Assembly (NCBI RefSeq): GCF_014646755.1
Contig: NZ_BMNW01000008.1
Coordinates: forward strand, 186,001 to 250,000
DNA: 64,000 nt
DNA from: Pseudomonas asuensis
GTDB taxonomy: Bacteria > Pseudomonadota > Gammaproteobacteria > Pseudomonadales > Pseudomonadaceae
Reading direction: 5' to 3'
Under the pieces are notes generated by a model. It saw nothing but the letters and a program-made list of their open reading frames with translations. It searched no databases and was not told where the DNA came from. The position numbers and the translations under genes are program-made. Numbering within the stretch: the first letter of the stretch is position 1; the number at the start of each line of letters is the position of its first letter. Positions 9,125 to 17,657 of this stretch are shown here, one piece after another.

Positions 9125-9652
9125 ATGCGTCTGCTGTTCGCCACTCTAGTGCTTGCTACGGCCCTGCCCGCCCATGCAGAGATCTATCGCTCGGTAGGCC
9201 CTAATGGTCAGACCGTTTTCAGCGATCAGCCTCCTCAAAACGCTCCCGCCGAGCGCGTAGAGTTGCAGCGCCCTAATACAGTGAAGACCGAGACACCTAA
9301 CTCAGCCGCACCCTCTTCGCCCACGCCCGATAATGGTGCTGTTAGCAGTCAGCCCTACCAGACCTTACAGCTAGACGTGCCTGATGATGAAGCATTGCGA
9401 GCGAATAATGGTACCTTCTCAGTCAGCGCGACGGTGACCCCAGCCCTGTCACCCGGCCACCAACTCCGTCTCTTATTAGACGGGCAACCTTATGGTGATC
9501 CGACAAGAGCGCCCTTTTTCCACCTGACCAATATCGACCGTGGCACGCATCGACTTGCCATAGAAGTCATCCAGGACGAGCGTGTCGTCCAGCAAAGCGA
9601 GCCCGTCGAAATTACGGTGCAACGCATCAGCCTCAATAGCCCGAGTCGTTGA
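9125..9652 (+). CDS. Exported DUF4124 protein, first of a tandem pair
   Basis: A 175-residue protein with a signal peptide (MRLLFATLVLATALPAHA, likely cleaved before EIY), then the DUF4124 domain (EIYRSVGPNGQTVFSDQPP), a Pro/Ser/Thr-rich linker and a C-terminal beta-rich segment (LRANNGTFSVSATVTPAL to HRLAIEVIQDERVV). DUF4124 proteins are common envelope proteins of unknown function in Pseudomonas. The next gene has the same architecture and begins ten bases downstream, so the two probably arose by duplication and share a transcript. Their place between glnA and ntrB is conserved in my memory of Pseudomonas genomes, but no nitrogen role is shown. Confidence 0.8.
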   Translation: MRLLFATLVLATALPAHAEIYRSVGPNGQTVFSDQPPQNAPAERVELQRPNTVKTETPNSAAPSSPTPDNGAVSSQPYQTLQLDVPDDEALRANNGTFSVSATVTPALSPGHQLRLLLDGQPYGDPTRAPFFHLTNIDRGTHRLAIEVIQDERVVQQSEPVEITVQRISLNSPSR

Positions 9653-9661
9653 TTATTACCG

Positions 9662-10297
9662 ATGCGCTTTGTTTATCTGCTCATACTGTTTTGCCTGGCT
9701 CAGCCGACCTTTGCGGCTGTGTATACCTATACTGACTCGGAAGGTAACCGGATCTTTACGGATAACCCTCCCAAAGGCACCCAGGCCAAACCCGTGACGA
9801 TTCAACCGTCCAACAGCATGCCGTCTCCTGCTGCGCCACGGACCATCAAGCTATCGCCCGCCAACCCGGATATTCACAAATCGGCGAAACCCTCTATACC
9901 CGAGCCAGCACAGATTGCGTCTTATCAGATGCTACGTATTCTAGTCCCGGAGCCAGACGCTACGATTAGAAGCAATGCAGGTGAGCTGATCGTAACAGCC
10001 ACAAGCGATCCGGAGCTGATGCCCAATCATTTCTATCGGTTGATTCTGGATGGCCAGCCAGCTGGAGCTCCTGGGCGTAGTCCAGTATTTCCACTGGAGA
10101 ACCTTGATCGGGGTACCCATCAAATTGCTATTGAGATCACTACGGAAGAAGGCGTCGTGATCGAGCGTACACCCAGCCAACCCTTTCATATGAAGCGTAT
10201 GTCGCTTTCTCAACGTCGCCTCGCTAATCCTTGCAAGGATGATGACTGGGGCATTCGCCCCGAATGCCCCCTCTCTGAAAAACCTGAAGAAGAATAA
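9662..10297 (+). CDS. Exported DUF4124 protein, second of a tandem pair
   Basis: A 211-residue paralogue of the preceding protein. It has a signal peptide (MRFVYLLILFCLAQPTFA, cleaved before AVY), the DUF4124 domain (VYTYTDSEGNRIFTDNPP), a longer linker and the same C-terminal module (RSNAGELIVTATSDPELMP to GTHQIAIEITTEEGVV). The end differs: a short tail with two cysteines (ANPCKDDDWGIRPECPL) that could form a periplasmic disulfide. The function is unknown. It is ten bases behind its partner and 199 bases before ntrB, whose own NtrC-controlled promoter lies in that gap. Confidence 0.8.
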   Translation: MRFVYLLILFCLAQPTFAAVYTYTDSEGNRIFTDNPPKGTQAKPVTIQPSNSMPSPAAPRTIKLSPANPDIHKSAKPSIPEPAQIASYQMLRILVPEPDATIRSNAGELIVTATSDPELMPNHFYRLILDGQPAGAPGRSPVFPLENLDRGTHQIAIEITTEEGVVIERTPSQPFHMKRMSLSQRRLANPCKDDDWGIRPECPLSEKPEEE

Positions 10298-10313
10298 ACA
10301 GGGCTAGACTCGA

Positions 10314-10330
10314 TGCACACATTTGGTGCA
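10314..10330. promoter_or_regulatory. NtrC binding box of ntrB
   Basis: TGCACACATTTGGTGCA has perfect outer halves (TGCAC and TGGTGCA). Its centre is about 151 bases before the start site predicted from the sigma-54 promoter. A further half site (CGCACCAAAA) begins near 10342 and could support a second dimer. Confidence 0.8.
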
Positions 10331-10446
10331 ATACTGTAGGTCGCACCAAAACGAGACATCATGATTGGAACGGAAACCGCCCAAGGTTACGTGCAGTGCA
10401 CGAATTACGGCCCTGCCCTAACACAGGGCAGCCTATTTATGTAGCT

Positions 10447-10462
10447 TGGTTTGTTTCTTGCA
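10447..10462 (+). promoter_or_regulatory. Sigma-54 promoter of ntrBC
   Basis: TGGTTTG-N4-TTGCA keeps the invariant GG (10448-10449) and GC (10460-10461) at correct spacing and differs from consensus only in the CAC triplet. Transcription should start near 10473, giving a leader of about 24 bases. Together with the upstream NtrC box this implies positive autoregulation. Confidence 0.78.
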
Positions 10463-10496
10463 TTTTCATGGTTCGTCATCTCAAAGCTGATCTGCC

Positions 10497-11573
10497 ATGC
10501 CCACGGAAATGATGCATCGCCTGCTGCTGGATAACCTTACAACAGCAGTCATTCTGCTCAATGCCGAGCTACGCCTCGAGTATATGAATCCGGCAGCTGA
10601 AATGCTGTTGGCTGTCAGCGGTCAGCGTAGCCACGGTCAATTCATCAGTGAGTTGTTTACTGAATCACCGGAAGCGCTCCAAGCCTTACGTCAGGCAGTA
10701 GAACACTCGCACCCCTTTACCAAGCGGGAAGCGCTGCTAGTGTCCACGACAGGCAACAACCTGACCGTGGATTACGCTGTCACGCCCGTGCTCAGCCCGT
10801 CCAGGACATACCTCTTGCTAGAGGTCCACCCTCGGGATCGCCTCTTACGGATTACCAAGGAAGAAGCCCAGCTTTCCAAGCAGGAAACAACCAAGCTGCT
10901 GGTTCGTGGACTTGCTCACGAGATCAAGAACCCTCTGGGCGGTATCCGGGGTGCCGCGCAACTGCTCTCACGAGAGCTACCGGATGAATCTCTGAAGGAC
11001 TACACGAACGTCATTATCGAGGAGTCCGATCGCCTGCGCAACTTGGTAGACCGTATGCTCGGCTCCAACAAGCTACCTAAACTGGCACGTACCAATATCC
11101 ATGAGGTGCTAGAGCGTGTGTGCAGCCTTGTGGACGCTGAAAGCCAGGGCGGTATCTCGCTGGTAAGGGATTATGACCCTAGCATCCCTGATCTGCTTAT
11201 AGACAAGGAGCAATTAATCCAGGCCGTGCTCAATATTGTGCGAAACGCCATGCAGGCCATCTCCGAGAATAATGAGCTACGCCTGGGACGTATAACACTG
11301 CGAACCCGTGCGCTTCGCCAGTTCACGATCGCCCATGTTCGTCATCGACTGGCATGCAAGGTCGAAATCATCGATAACGGCCCGGGTATTCCTGCCGACA
11401 TGCAGGAAACCATCTTTTATCCGATGGTCAGCGGTCGTCCGGACGGGACCGGCTTGGGTTTGGCCATTACGCAAAACATCATTTCTCAGCACCAAGGCCT
11501 TATCGAGTGCCTGAGTCAACCTGGACACACTGCCTTCAGTATTTTCCTGCCGTTGGATAAGGAGCCTTTATGA
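10497..11573 (+). CDS. ntrB: Nitrogen regulation sensor kinase/phosphatase NtrB
   Basis: A 358-residue soluble histidine kinase that phosphorylates NtrC when nitrogen is scarce and, with PII, dephosphorylates it when nitrogen is ample. An N-terminal PAS domain (LLLDNLTTAVILLNAELRLE) is followed by the H-box RGLAHEIKNPLGG with phosphorylated His141, then the N, G1 and G2 boxes (IVRNAMQA, DNGPGIP, DGTGLGLA). There are no membrane segments, as expected. The ATG at 10497 has a poor ribosome binding site, and in-frame ATG codons four and five codons later are possible starts. It overlaps ntrC by four bases (ATGA), indicating translational coupling. Confidence 0.95.
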   Translation: MPTEMMHRLLLDNLTTAVILLNAELRLEYMNPAAEMLLAVSGQRSHGQFISELFTESPEALQALRQAVEHSHPFTKREALLVSTTGNNLTVDYAVTPVLSPSRTYLLLEVHPRDRLLRITKEEAQLSKQETTKLLVRGLAHEIKNPLGGIRGAAQLLSRELPDESLKDYTNVIIEESDRLRNLVDRMLGSNKLPKLARTNIHEVLERVCSLVDAESQGGISLVRDYDPSIPDLLIDKEQLIQAVLNIVRNAMQAISENNELRLGRITLRTRALRQFTIAHVRHRLACKVEIIDNGPGIPADMQETIFYPMVSGRPDGTGLGLAITQNIISQHQGLIECLSQPGHTAFSIFLPLDKEPL

Positions 11574-13000
11574 GCCGTTCGGAGACCGTCTGGATCGTCG
11601 ACGACGACCGTTCCATTCGCTGGGTATTAGAAAAGGCCCTTCAGCAGGAAGGCATGACAACCGTCGCCTTTGAGAGCGCCGATAGCGTCATGAACCGGCT
11701 CGGCCGCCAGCAGCCGGATGTCATTATTTCCGATATTCGTATGCCCGGCGCCAGTGGCCTGGATCTGCTGTCTCGCATTCGGGAAGTCCACCCTCGCCTA
11801 CCCGTTATCATCATGACGGCGCACTCGGATCTCGACAGTGCTGTTGCCTCTTATCAGGGCGGTGCGTTCGAGTACCTTCCCAAACCGTTTGATGTCGATG
11901 AAGCTGTTGCGCTGGTCAAGCGAGCGGGCCAACATGCCCAGGAACAGCAGGGGTTCGAGGAGCCCGCTCACCTGGCGCAAACACCGGAGATCATTGGCGA
12001 AGCACCAGCGATGCAGGAAGTGTTTCGCGCCATCGGCCGGCTGAGTCATTCCAACATCACCGTACTGATCAATGGCGAGTCAGGCACGGGCAAGGAACTG
12101 GTCGCCCATGCCCTGCACCGCCACAGCCCTCGGGCTGCCGCACCGTTTATTGCACTGAACATGGCAGCAATTCCCAAAGACCTGATGGAGTCCGAACTGT
12201 TTGGTCATGAAAAGGGGGCCTTTACGGGTGCCGCCAACCAGCGTCGTGGCCGCTTCGAACAGGCCGATGGCGGTACGCTATTTCTTGATGAAATTGGGGA
12301 CATGCCCGCCGACACCCAGACGCGTTTGCTACGGGTGCTGGCTGATGGCGAGTTCTATCGTGTAGGCGGCCACACACCGGTCAAGGTCGATGTGCGCATC
12401 ATTGCGGCGACCCACCAGAACCTGGAAGTACTGGTCCGGGATGGCAAGTTTCGCGAGGATCTGTTTCATCGCCTAAATGTGATTCGCGTTCATATCCCTC
12501 GCTTGACCGATCGCCGGGAAGACATCCCAGCGTTGGCTAGACATTTCCTGGCGCGAGCAGCACAAGAGCTGGCGGTAGAGCCCAAGACGCTCAGGCCAGA
12601 AACCGAGGAGTACATGAAAGGCCTACCCTGGCAGGGTAACGTGCGCCAGCTCGAAAACACCTGCCGCTGGATTACGGTAATGGCCTCTAGCCGAGAAGTG
12701 CTGACTGATGACCTTCCCCCTGAGCTGCTCAGCCAACCGCAAGATGCGCAGCCCGCTGCCAACTGGGAGCAAGCCTTGCGGCATTGGGCTGATCAGGCGC
12801 TGACACGTGGACAATCAAGCCTTCTGGACAGTGCCGTACCTGCTTTTGAGCGGATCATGATTGAAACCGCTCTCAAACATACCGCTGGCCGCCGTCGTGA
12901 TGCCGCACTTCTCCTAGGGTGGGGACGCAACACGCTGACTCGCAAGATCAAAGAATTGGGTATGAAGGTTGACGGTCCCGACGATGAGGGCGAGGAATAA
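11570..13000 (+). CDS. ntrC: Nitrogen regulation response regulator NtrC
   Basis: A 476-residue sigma-54 activator. Domains in order: a receiver with phosphorylated Asp55 in [10 protein letters not shown], an AAA+ ATPase with Walker A GESGTGKE, the sigma-54-contacting loop GAFTGA (residues 216-221) and Walker [12 protein letters not shown], and a C-terminal Fis-type helix-turn-helix ([27 protein letters not shown]). Phosphorylated NtrC binds the palindromic boxes seen before glnA and ntrB. Two terminators follow, with a sigma-54-driven small RNA locus between them. Confidence 0.97.
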   Translation: MSRSETVWIVDDDRSIRWVLEKALQQEGMTTVAFESADSVMNRLGRQQPDVIISDIRMPGASGLDLLSRIREVHPRLPVIIMTAHSDLDSAVASYQGGAFEYLPKPFDVDEAVALVKRAGQHAQEQQGFEEPAHLAQTPEIIGEAPAMQEVFRAIGRLSHSNITVLINGESGTGKELVAHALHRHSPRAAAPFIALNMAAIPKDLMESELFGHEKGAFTGAANQRRGRFEQADGGTLFLDEIGDMPADTQTRLLRVLADGEFYRVGGHTPVKVDVRIIAATHQNLEVLVRDGKFREDLFHRLNVIRVHIPRLTDRREDIPALARHFLARAAQELAVEPKTLRPETEEYMKGLPWQGNVRQLENTCRWITVMASSREVLTDDLPPELLSQPQDAQPAANWEQALRHWADQALTRGQSSLLDSAVPAFERIMIETALKHTAGRRRDAALLLGWGRNTLTRKIKELGMKVDGPDDEGEE

Positions 13001-13008
13001 GTCTTTTA

Positions 13009-13036
13009 AAAAAGGCGCCTTATAGGCGCTTTTTTT
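13009..13036 (+). terminator. Rho-independent terminator of ntrC
   Basis: A-rich flank, GCGCC, loop TTATA, GGCGC, then a run of seven Ts; it begins nine bases after the ntrC stop codon. Confidence 0.85.
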
Positions 13037-13071
13037 ATATTTACAGCCAGTCTTAAGTACATCTCAAAAGT

Positions 13072-13087
13072 TGGCATGCCATCTGCT
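13072..13087 (+). promoter_or_regulatory. Sigma-54 promoter downstream of ntrC
   Basis: TGGCATG-N4-CTGCT keeps GG (13073-13074) and GC (13085-13086) at exact -24/-12 spacing. No ORF follows, but a transcript starting near 13098 would run into a strong terminator 60-85 bases later, so it most likely drives a small RNA. Confidence 0.75.
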
Positions 13088-13097
13088 ATGTACTAAG

Positions 13098-13181
13098 TAA
13101 CCAAACTTTTGGGGACCTCGGTACAGGCAGGCTGGGGAATCCCCTTTTTATTCCAAGGCCACCTCCGGGTGGTCTTTTTTT
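13098..13181 (+). ncRNA. Candidate nitrogen-regulated small RNA (NrsZ-like)
   Basis: Seen directly: a sigma-54 promoter, no open frame, several short hairpins (CCAA/TTGG from 13101, GGGG/CCCC near 13134-13144) and a perfect terminator. The predicted RNA is about 84 nt. Known: Pseudomonas aeruginosa encodes the NtrC- and RpoN-dependent sRNA NrsZ just downstream of ntrC, so position and promoter type agree. Inferred: this is its counterpart. The P. aeruginosa RNA is longer (about 226 nt) and is processed; a longer form here would require read-through of the terminator toward further hairpins near 13246-13280. Confidence 0.65.
13156..13181 (+). terminator. Rho-independent terminator of the small RNA
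   Basis: AGGCCACC, loop TCCG, GGTGGTCT (one G-U pair), then a run of Ts. Confidence 0.88.
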
Positions 13182-13385
13182 ACCTAAGCTAAACAACAGC
13201 TCTTATAAAACCCTTAAAAATCAAACAGTTAAAACCGTTCATTTAACTCATTCCAATAAGAATGAGTTTGGCCGAGCCAAAAAGCTCAAACGTTAGCCTA
13301 TTGATCTCCACTCAGATGTCGCACCAAAACCGTGCATAAATCTAAACATGCCTTCATTTCGCGCATTATTAATAGCCTACTGAGA
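13182..13385. other. Gene-free stretch with hairpins and an NtrC-like box
   Basis: No ORF is supported here. It contains a perfect inverted repeat ACTCATTC/GAATGAGT (13246-13253 and 13260-13267), immediately followed by TTGGC/GCCAA (13268-13280), and an NtrC-like palindrome CGCACCAAAACCGTGCA at 13320-13336 with one mismatch in the core arms. That box lies about 230 bases downstream of the small RNA start; NtrC enhancers can act from either side. Confidence 0.45.
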
Positions 13386-13961
13386 TCATTGAATTTCAAT
13401 CACTAATTCCCAAGTGCCATCCTCTTTTTTGTCCAGATGATCTTGAGTAACAAGGGCTCTTCCTAGCCCAACAACAAGCACATTCACATCCTTACCTTGC
13501 TGAGTGACCGACCAAGAAAAGCTCCCCGAATCCTTCATTTTTACCTGAGCGCTCTGACTACCCCCGGCCAAGCCTATGTTGGGTAAGCGAAGATTTAACG
13601 CACCGTCAGGATGATAACGTTCATAACGAAGGGGTCTGTTCAAAGACAGCACCAGGTGATAGGCCGACTTTCCAGAGGCTTCGTCAACACCCTCTGCCGC
13701 GTGTACCAAGCGAACCTGCGGAATGATCGGCTCACGAGGGCGTACATCACCATGATAAATCCGGCCGATCATCAGCCCGACCAGTAGCCCACCTAATGCC
13801 AGGGCACCTATCCAGGCCAATAGACGACGATTGCGGACCTGTAACTCCCGGCGTAGCTCTTCTGGATCATCTACTCGCTGAAGTTCACTTTCCCGAGCGG
13901 CCCTGGCTTCACGAACCTTGAGAAACAAACGGCGTATGGCATTAAACAAACGGCTCAGCAT
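13386..13961 (-). CDS. Conserved small membrane-anchored protein of unknown function
   Basis: About 191 residues from ATG 13961; an in-frame GTG lies ten codons upstream. The N-terminal third is charged and cytoplasmic (LFLKVREARAARESELQRVDDPEELRRELQ), followed by a single membrane segment (LLAWIGALALGGLLVGLMIG) and a C-terminal periplasmic domain of about 115 residues with beta-strand character (YHLVLSLNRPLRYERY). I do not recognise the family; a protein in this position is usual in Pseudomonas between ntrC and trmL. It is divergent from trmL, and its 3' end faces the small RNA locus. Confidence 0.75.
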   Translation of the reverse strand: MLSRLFNAIRRLFLKVREARAARESELQRVDDPEELRRELQVRNRRLLAWIGALALGGLLVGLMIGRIYHGDVRPREPIIPQVRLVHAAEGVDEASGKSAYHLVLSLNRPLRYERYHPDGALNLRLPNIGLAGGSQSAQVKMKDSGSFSWSVTQQGKDVNVLVVGLGRALVTQDHLDKKEDGTWELVIEIQ

Positions 13962-14060
13962 GCCACCGTTCCATAAACAGGTAATTTCCACTGCACGAAG
14001 CAGCAGCCATAGCCGTCGGGTGGGGTTACCATAGCGTTCTTTATTTCTGTATTAGCTACC

Positions 14061-14525
14061 ATGTTTGACGTCATTCTGTTCGAGCCGGAAATTCCGCCCA
14101 ATACGGGCAATATCATTCGCTTATGTGCCATTACCGGTTGCCGTCTGCATCTGATCGAGCCACTTGGCTTTGCGCTTGATGACAAGAAACTGCGGCGCGC
14201 CGGACTGGACTACCATGAATGGTCAACCGTGCGGTGTCATCCATCCCTGTCAGCTTGTATAGCAGATTTACAACCCCGCCGGCTGCTGGCCTTTTCCACC
14301 AAGGCCACACAATCCTACGCCGATATCACCTATCAGATAGGCGATGCCTTGCTGTTCGGCCCTGAAAGCCGAGGACTGCCAGCCGATATCCGCGATGCCC
14401 TTCCCCACGAACATTTGCTACGCCTTCCCATGCTGCCAGACCGCCGTAGCCTTAATCTCTCCAATGCAGTAGCCATCACCGTGTATGAGGGTTGGCGTCA
14501 ATTGGGGTTTTTCATGCCGGAGTAG
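14061..14525 (+). CDS. trmL: tRNA (cytidine/uridine-34-2'-O)-methyltransferase TrmL
   Basis: A 154-residue SPOUT methyltransferase that 2'-O-methylates the wobble base of two leucine tRNAs. It has the minimal single-domain TrmL length and the three family motifs: IPPNTGNIIRLCAITGCRLHLIEPLGF (read in two parts), LLFGPESRGLP and MLPDRRSLNLSNAVAI (the deep-knot SAM site). It is monocistronic, divergent from the membrane protein upstream and convergent with secB across a shared terminator. Confidence 0.93.
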   Translation: MFDVILFEPEIPPNTGNIIRLCAITGCRLHLIEPLGFALDDKKLRRAGLDYHEWSTVRCHPSLSACIADLQPRRLLAFSTKATQSYADITYQIGDALLFGPESRGLPADIRDALPHEHLLRLPMLPDRRSLNLSNAVAITVYEGWRQLGFFMPE

Positions 14526-14538
14526 AGCGCGGCGGCAT

Positions 14539-14564
14539 AAAAAAACGCCCATAAGGGCGTTTTT
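14539..14564. terminator. Bidirectional terminator between trmL and secB
   Basis: AAAAACGCCC, loop ATAA, GGGCGTTTTT: a symmetric stem with A and T runs on both sides, serving the convergent trmL and secB genes. Confidence 0.92.
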
Positions 14565-14580
14565 CAACTTACAGCCTGGA

Positions 14581-15051
14581 TCAGGCCTGACCGGCAGTCT
14601 GCATGCGAGAGAGCTCTTGAGCATACAGCGCGTCGAAGTTTACTGGCGACAGCATCAGCGCCGGGAAGGAACCCCGTACGACCATGTTGTCCAGCGTTTC
14701 ACGCGCGTAGGGGAACAGGATGTTCGGGCAGAAAGCGCCCAGAGCATGGCTCATGGAAGACGCGTCCAGACCTTTGATCAGGAAGATACCAGCCTGCTGC
14801 ACCTCAGCAACAAAGGCGGTCTCTTCATTGTTCTTAACCGTTACAGTCAGTGTGAGAACAACTTCATAGAAATCTTCGTTTAACGCTTTTTGCCGAGTGG
14901 ACAGGTCCAGATTGACGTTAGGCTGCCAGTCCTGACGGAAGATGTCCGGGCTCTTGGGCGCCTCGAAAGACAGGTCGCGAATATAAATACGTTGCAGGGA
15001 GAACTGAGCGCCTTCTTCAGTCTGCTGCGCTCCGTTGAGGTTATCAGTCAT
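14581..15051 (-). CDS. secB: Protein-export chaperone SecB
   Basis: A 156-residue tetrameric chaperone that keeps secretory proteins unfolded and hands them to SecA. Typical segments are [19 protein letters not shown], the [12 protein letters not shown] strand and the C-terminal [12 protein letters not shown]. It is the last gene of the minus-strand run rhodanese-grxC-secB, with a 28-base gap to grxC, an arrangement shared with many gammaproteobacteria. Confidence 0.96.
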   Translation of the reverse strand: MTDNLNGAQQTEEGAQFSLQRIYIRDLSFEAPKSPDIFRQDWQPNVNLDLSTRQKALNEDFYEVVLTLTVTVKNNEETAFVAEVQQAGIFLIKGLDASSMSHALGAFCPNILFPYARETLDNMVVRGSFPALMLSPVNFDALYAQELSRMQTAGQA

Positions 15052-15079
15052 GACAGAACCTTATCGTTTATCGGTTGAT

Positions 15080-15334
15080 TCAGGCAGAGAGGAGCGGGTC
15101 GAGACGGCCTGAGCGCTCGAGCGCGTACAGATCATCGCAGCCACCCACATGGGTTTCGCCAATCCAGATCTGTGGAACACTGGTCCGGCCGGCCTTACGT
15201 GTCATTTCACTGCGCACGGCGGGCTGGCCATCGACGGCAATTTCTTGGTACTTCACACCTTTACTGTCGAGTAAATGCTTGGCTCGATGGCAGTAAGGAC
15301 ACCAGGCACTGGTGTAGATGATAACTTCAGGCAT
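15080..15334 (-). CDS. grxC: Glutaredoxin 3
   Basis: An 84-residue thiol oxidoreductase that reduces disulfides with glutathione. The thioredoxin-fold active site CPYC (Cys12, Cys15) lies in YTSAWCPYCHRAK; the cis-proline motif TSVPQIWI and the glutathione-contacting GGCDDL follow. AGGAGG sits in front of the ATG. It lies between the rhodanese and secB genes on one likely transcript. Confidence 0.95.
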   Translation of the reverse strand: MPEVIIYTSAWCPYCHRAKHLLDSKGVKYQEIAVDGQPAVRSEMTRKAGRTSVPQIWIGETHVGGCDDLYALERSGRLDPLLSA

Positions 15335-15356
15335 GAAAGTACCTCCTGTCCGACAA

Positions 15357-15779
15357 TTAGTTTTTCACGAGTGGCAGGTTTTCCCCACGCCAGGTGGAGA
15401 GACCTCCAGTCAACCGGGCCGTAGTAAACCCAGCCTGTTGTAGTGGTGTGCAGGCAGCACCAGCCTGTTGGCCGTTACTGTCGACGACGATAAGGGTCTT
15501 GTCCTTGTGCTTCTCTAATTGGGACAGGCTGCTGGCCAGTTTGTCCTGAGGAATATTCACTGCGCCGACGATGTGACCGGTAGCGAACTCCTTCTTCGGA
15601 CGAATGTCCAGCACAATGCCCTGCTCTGTATTGAGAAGCTTAGTCAGCTCCGCCGTTGACAGGCTACGCCCGCTACGACGTGTCTCGTGTATCAGCAGAA
15701 GGATCAAGAGCACCAACAAGGCGCCAACAAGCAAGTAATGGTGAGTGGCGAACTCGATCAGCCGGGAAACGAATTGCAT
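15357..15779 (-). CDS. Membrane-anchored rhodanese-like protein
   Basis: A 140-residue protein with one N-terminal membrane helix (YLLVGALLVLLILLLIHET) followed by a single rhodanese domain (IVLDIRPKKEFATGHIVGAVNIP). The expected active-site loop reads VVDSNGQQAGAACTPLQQAG, so the canonical C-x5-R loop is altered and the usual catalytic cysteine position carries Asp-Ser. It may therefore bind or sense rather than transfer sulfur. It is the first gene of the run leading into grxC and secB, and resembles E. coli YibN in context and domain order. A strong ribosome binding site is not visible. Confidence 0.85.
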   Translation of the reverse strand: MQFVSRLIEFATHHYLLVGALLVLLILLLIHETRRSGRSLSTAELTKLLNTEQGIVLDIRPKKEFATGHIVGAVNIPQDKLASSLSQLEKHKDKTLIVVDSNGQQAGAACTPLQQAGFTTARLTGGLSTWRGENLPLVKN

Positions 15780-15932
15780 GGCACGAAGTATCCGGAGTCA
15801 AAAAATGCTGGCCAGTATACACACGCGACCTCATGCACCATACCCTGCGTGCGTGGCGTCGTTAGGCGTTTGGCAGTTACACTTCAGATAACCCGTTGCC
15901 TTTCGAAACAGCGCTAACAAGAGTCCGAAATC

Positions 15933-17468
15933 ATGGCATTCACACCCAAACCTCTGGTCCTGATCATCCTCGACGGCTTTGGCCACAGCGAGGAAACCAA
16001 GCACAATGCCATTTACGCGGCAAAAAAGCCGGTCTGGGACCGCCTTCTGGCGACTCAACCTCATGGTCTGATCTCTGGCTCCGGCATGGATGTGGGCCTG
16101 CCTGACGGCCAGATGGGTAACTCTGAGGTCGGTCATATGAACCTGGGAGCCGGCCGCGTGGTATATCAGGATTTCACCCGCATCACCAAGGCTATTCGCG
16201 ATGGTGAGTTTTTCGAGAATCCGGTCATTGGCGAAGCGGTCGACAAGGCTGTTGGTGCAGGCAAGGCTGTCCACATCCTGGGCCTGATGTCCGATGGCGG
16301 CGTCCATAGCCACCAAGACCATCTGGTTGCCATGGCTGAGCTGGCAGCCAAACGCGGCGCCGAAAAGATCTATCTGCACGCGTTTCTCGACGGTCGCGAC
16401 ACGCCGCCCAAGAGCGCTCAAAGCTCAATTGACCTGCTTGAAGCAACCTTTGCTCGCCTGGGCAAGGGCCGTATAGCCTCGCTCATTGGCCGCTACTTCT
16501 CGATGGACCGCGATAATCGCTGGGACCGTGTATCGGCAGCGTACAATCTCATTACGGACGGCACTGCGGAATACCATGCGGCCACTGCCACCGAGGGCCT
16601 CAATGCTGCCTATGAGCGCGGCGAGAGCGATGAGTTTGTCAAGGCAACAACCGTCGGCGCCCCCGTCAAAGTGGAAGACGGCGATGCCGTTGTGTTCATG
16701 AACTTCCGTGCTGACCGTGCTCGTGAGCTTTCACGTGCGTTCGTTGAGCCGGACTTCAAGGAATTCCCCCGCACCCGCACGCTGAACCTGACAGGCTACG
16801 TCATGCTGACGCAATATGCCGCCAGTATTCCTGCACCCAGCGCCTTTGCGCCAGAAAGCCTGAACAATGTCCTGGGTGAGTACCTGGCCAAAAATGGCAA
16901 GACTCAGCTGCGGATTGCCGAAACCGAGAAGTATGCGCACGTGACGTTCTTCTTTTCTGGTGGCCGGGAAGAGCCATTTGAAGGCGAAGAGCGCATTCTG
17001 ATCCCATCACCCAAAGTCGCCACCTACGACATGCAACCGGAAATGAGCGCACCGGAAGTGACCGACAGAATTGTCGATGCCATCGAAAACCAGCGCTACG
17101 ACGTCATTATCGCCAACTATGCCAATGGCGACATGGTGGGTCATACCGGCGTATTCGAGGCAGCGGTAAAGGCTGTCGAATACCTGGATGTCTGCATGGG
17201 CCGTATTGTAGAGGCGCTGGACAAAGTTGGCGGCGAAGCCATTATTACGGCAGACCATGGCAACGTCGAGCAGATGGAAGATGAGTCGACAGGCCAGGCG
17301 CATACGGCACATACCACCGAGCCGGTTCCGTTCGTTTATGTTGGCAAGCGGTCTGTTCACATCCGCGAAGGCGGTGTGCTGGCCGATGTGGCGCCAACCC
17401 TGCTCACGCTCATGGGCATGGAGCAACCCAAGGAAATGACCGGACGTACGATCATTACCGTGAATTAA
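15933..17468 (+). CDS. gpmI: 2,3-bisphosphoglycerate-independent phosphoglycerate mutase
   Basis: A 511-residue dimanganese enzyme of glycolysis and gluconeogenesis that interconverts 3- and 2-phosphoglycerate. It has metal-binding Asp14 in IILDGFG, the phosphorylated Ser64 in QMGNSEVGH, the substrate segment FLDGRDTPP and the second metal motif [10 protein letters not shown]. The length is typical of the family. It is divergent from the rhodanese gene and is followed by envC and ctpA, the standard order in Pseudomonas and many other gammaproteobacteria. Confidence 0.97.
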   Translation: MAFTPKPLVLIILDGFGHSEETKHNAIYAAKKPVWDRLLATQPHGLISGSGMDVGLPDGQMGNSEVGHMNLGAGRVVYQDFTRITKAIRDGEFFENPVIGEAVDKAVGAGKAVHILGLMSDGGVHSHQDHLVAMAELAAKRGAEKIYLHAFLDGRDTPPKSAQSSIDLLEATFARLGKGRIASLIGRYFSMDRDNRWDRVSAAYNLITDGTAEYHAATATEGLNAAYERGESDEFVKATTVGAPVKVEDGDAVVFMNFRADRARELSRAFVEPDFKEFPRTRTLNLTGYVMLTQYAASIPAPSAFAPESLNNVLGEYLAKNGKTQLRIAETEKYAHVTFFFSGGREEPFEGEERILIPSPKVATYDMQPEMSAPEVTDRIVDAIENQRYDVIIANYANGDMVGHTGVFEAAVKAVEYLDVCMGRIVEALDKVGGEAIITADHGNVEQMEDESTGQAHTAHTTEPVPFVYVGKRSVHIREGGVLADVAPTLLTLMGMEQPKEMTGRTIITVN

Positions 17469-17657
17469 GGCAGCGCCGCCTACCAATGTGCCCAATCGGG
17501 AGTATCGTTGCGTCTTAAATGGCTCAGCGGTACTCCTGTCTACGGCAGTAATCTTCCAATAAAAGAGCACCTAGTCATCTGCGGCTCGTCTCGCCGTTTT
17601 TTTTGCCAGCCGCCCCGTGCATACTAGGGCGCTTCCTCATGGGATATTTGTTACTTG

